A DNA stretch of 64,000 bases from Thiotrichales bacterium 19S3-11 (GTDB lineage: Bacteria > Pseudomonadota > Gammaproteobacteria > Francisellales > Francisellaceae): the NCBI GenBank assembly GCA_021713295.1, contig JAKJJU010000008.1, forward strand, positions 20,832 to 84,831. Reading direction: 5' to 3'. The notes under the pieces are model-generated. The model was given only the letters and a program-made list of their open reading frames with translations. It was not told where the DNA came from and searched no databases. The position numbers were made by a program, and so were the translations under genes. Positions 63,966 through 64,000 of this stretch are shown here, one piece after another. Every line of letters starts with the position of its first letter. Position 1 is the stretch's first letter.

Positions 63966-64000
63966 ATGAAAGCCATCAAACAACTACAGCTATTACTAGG
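63966..64000 (+). CDS. Start of a gene cut by the right edge
   Basis: An ATG at 63966 opens MKAIKQLQLLL before the window ends. There is no clear ribosome-binding site. Only 11 full codons are seen, so this is a weak call. Confidence 0.3.
   Translation, partial: MKAIKQLQLLL

Overview
The window reads as chromosomal DNA of an AT-rich, Gram-negative gammaproteobacterium. It has an LPS transport and Kdo block (kdsC-lptC-lptA-lptB), outer-membrane beta-barrel proteins, the gammaproteobacterial pair fkpB-ispH, and dprA-smg. Low GC, a eukaryote-like tubulin-tyrosine-ligase-type protein, an ankyrin protein, an MgtC homologue and several orphan proteins fit a host-associated or protist-associated lineage, for example the Francisella/Fastidiosibacteraceae or Legionella/Coxiella side of the class. 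That placement is inference; no rRNA or other decisive marker lies in the window.

Layout. 1-12 kb: recJ (cut by the window edge), an AI-2E family permease, a dicarboxylate/amino-acid symporter, the TTL-like gene, ada, ftsH, glutamine-dependent nadE, and a two-gene ABC exporter. 12-13.1 kb: a minus-strand tRNA operon (Gly, Gly, Cys, Leu) with a consensus sigma-70 promoter, ndk, and a plus-strand tRNA-Phe. 13.2-15.9 kb: a small accessory block after tRNA-Phe with an ankyrin protein, a dGTPase-like HD protein and a MazEF-type toxin-antitoxin pair. 16-22.9 kb: topA, kdsC-lptCAB and two outer-membrane proteins. 22.9-26.8 kb: an Rrf2 regulator with sufBCD but no sufS or sufE in the cluster. 26.9-44.7 kb: mostly housekeeping genes (slt, pssA, an AroH-type chorismate mutase, ispH, fkpB, dprA, smg, a CNNM/CBS protein, capA-like, phosphomannomutase, an anchored peptide-binding protein, midA-like, pyrB, coaE) and a small HTH gene behind a perfect palindrome.

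44.7-52.5 kb is the clearest accessory region: two tandem paralogues with a glutamine-amidotransferase-like nucleophile motif, tRNA-Arg(ACG), a truncated tyrosine integrase, an IS982-type transposase remnant, orphan proteins, an aminoglycoside-phosphotransferase-like kinase, and two copies of a roughly 38-bp G/C-rich repeat that flank an unknown gene. 52.5-64 kb holds an alpha/beta hydrolase, an outer-membrane protein, MgtC, a metal ABC importer (binding protein, ATPase, permease), an AsmA-like protein, an MtaD-type deaminase, a DOMON lipoprotein, an Mth938-type protein, and small or secreted orphan proteins.

How the genes work together: kdsC and lptABC feed LPS synthesis and export; the SUF genes build Fe-S clusters used by IspH; pssA, slt and the CapA-like and phosphomannomutase genes serve the envelope. 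I see no CRISPR array, rRNA, complete prophage or complete insertion sequence. Where an upstream open frame existed, I chose starts by Shine-Dalgarno spacing and family length, and each entry says so.
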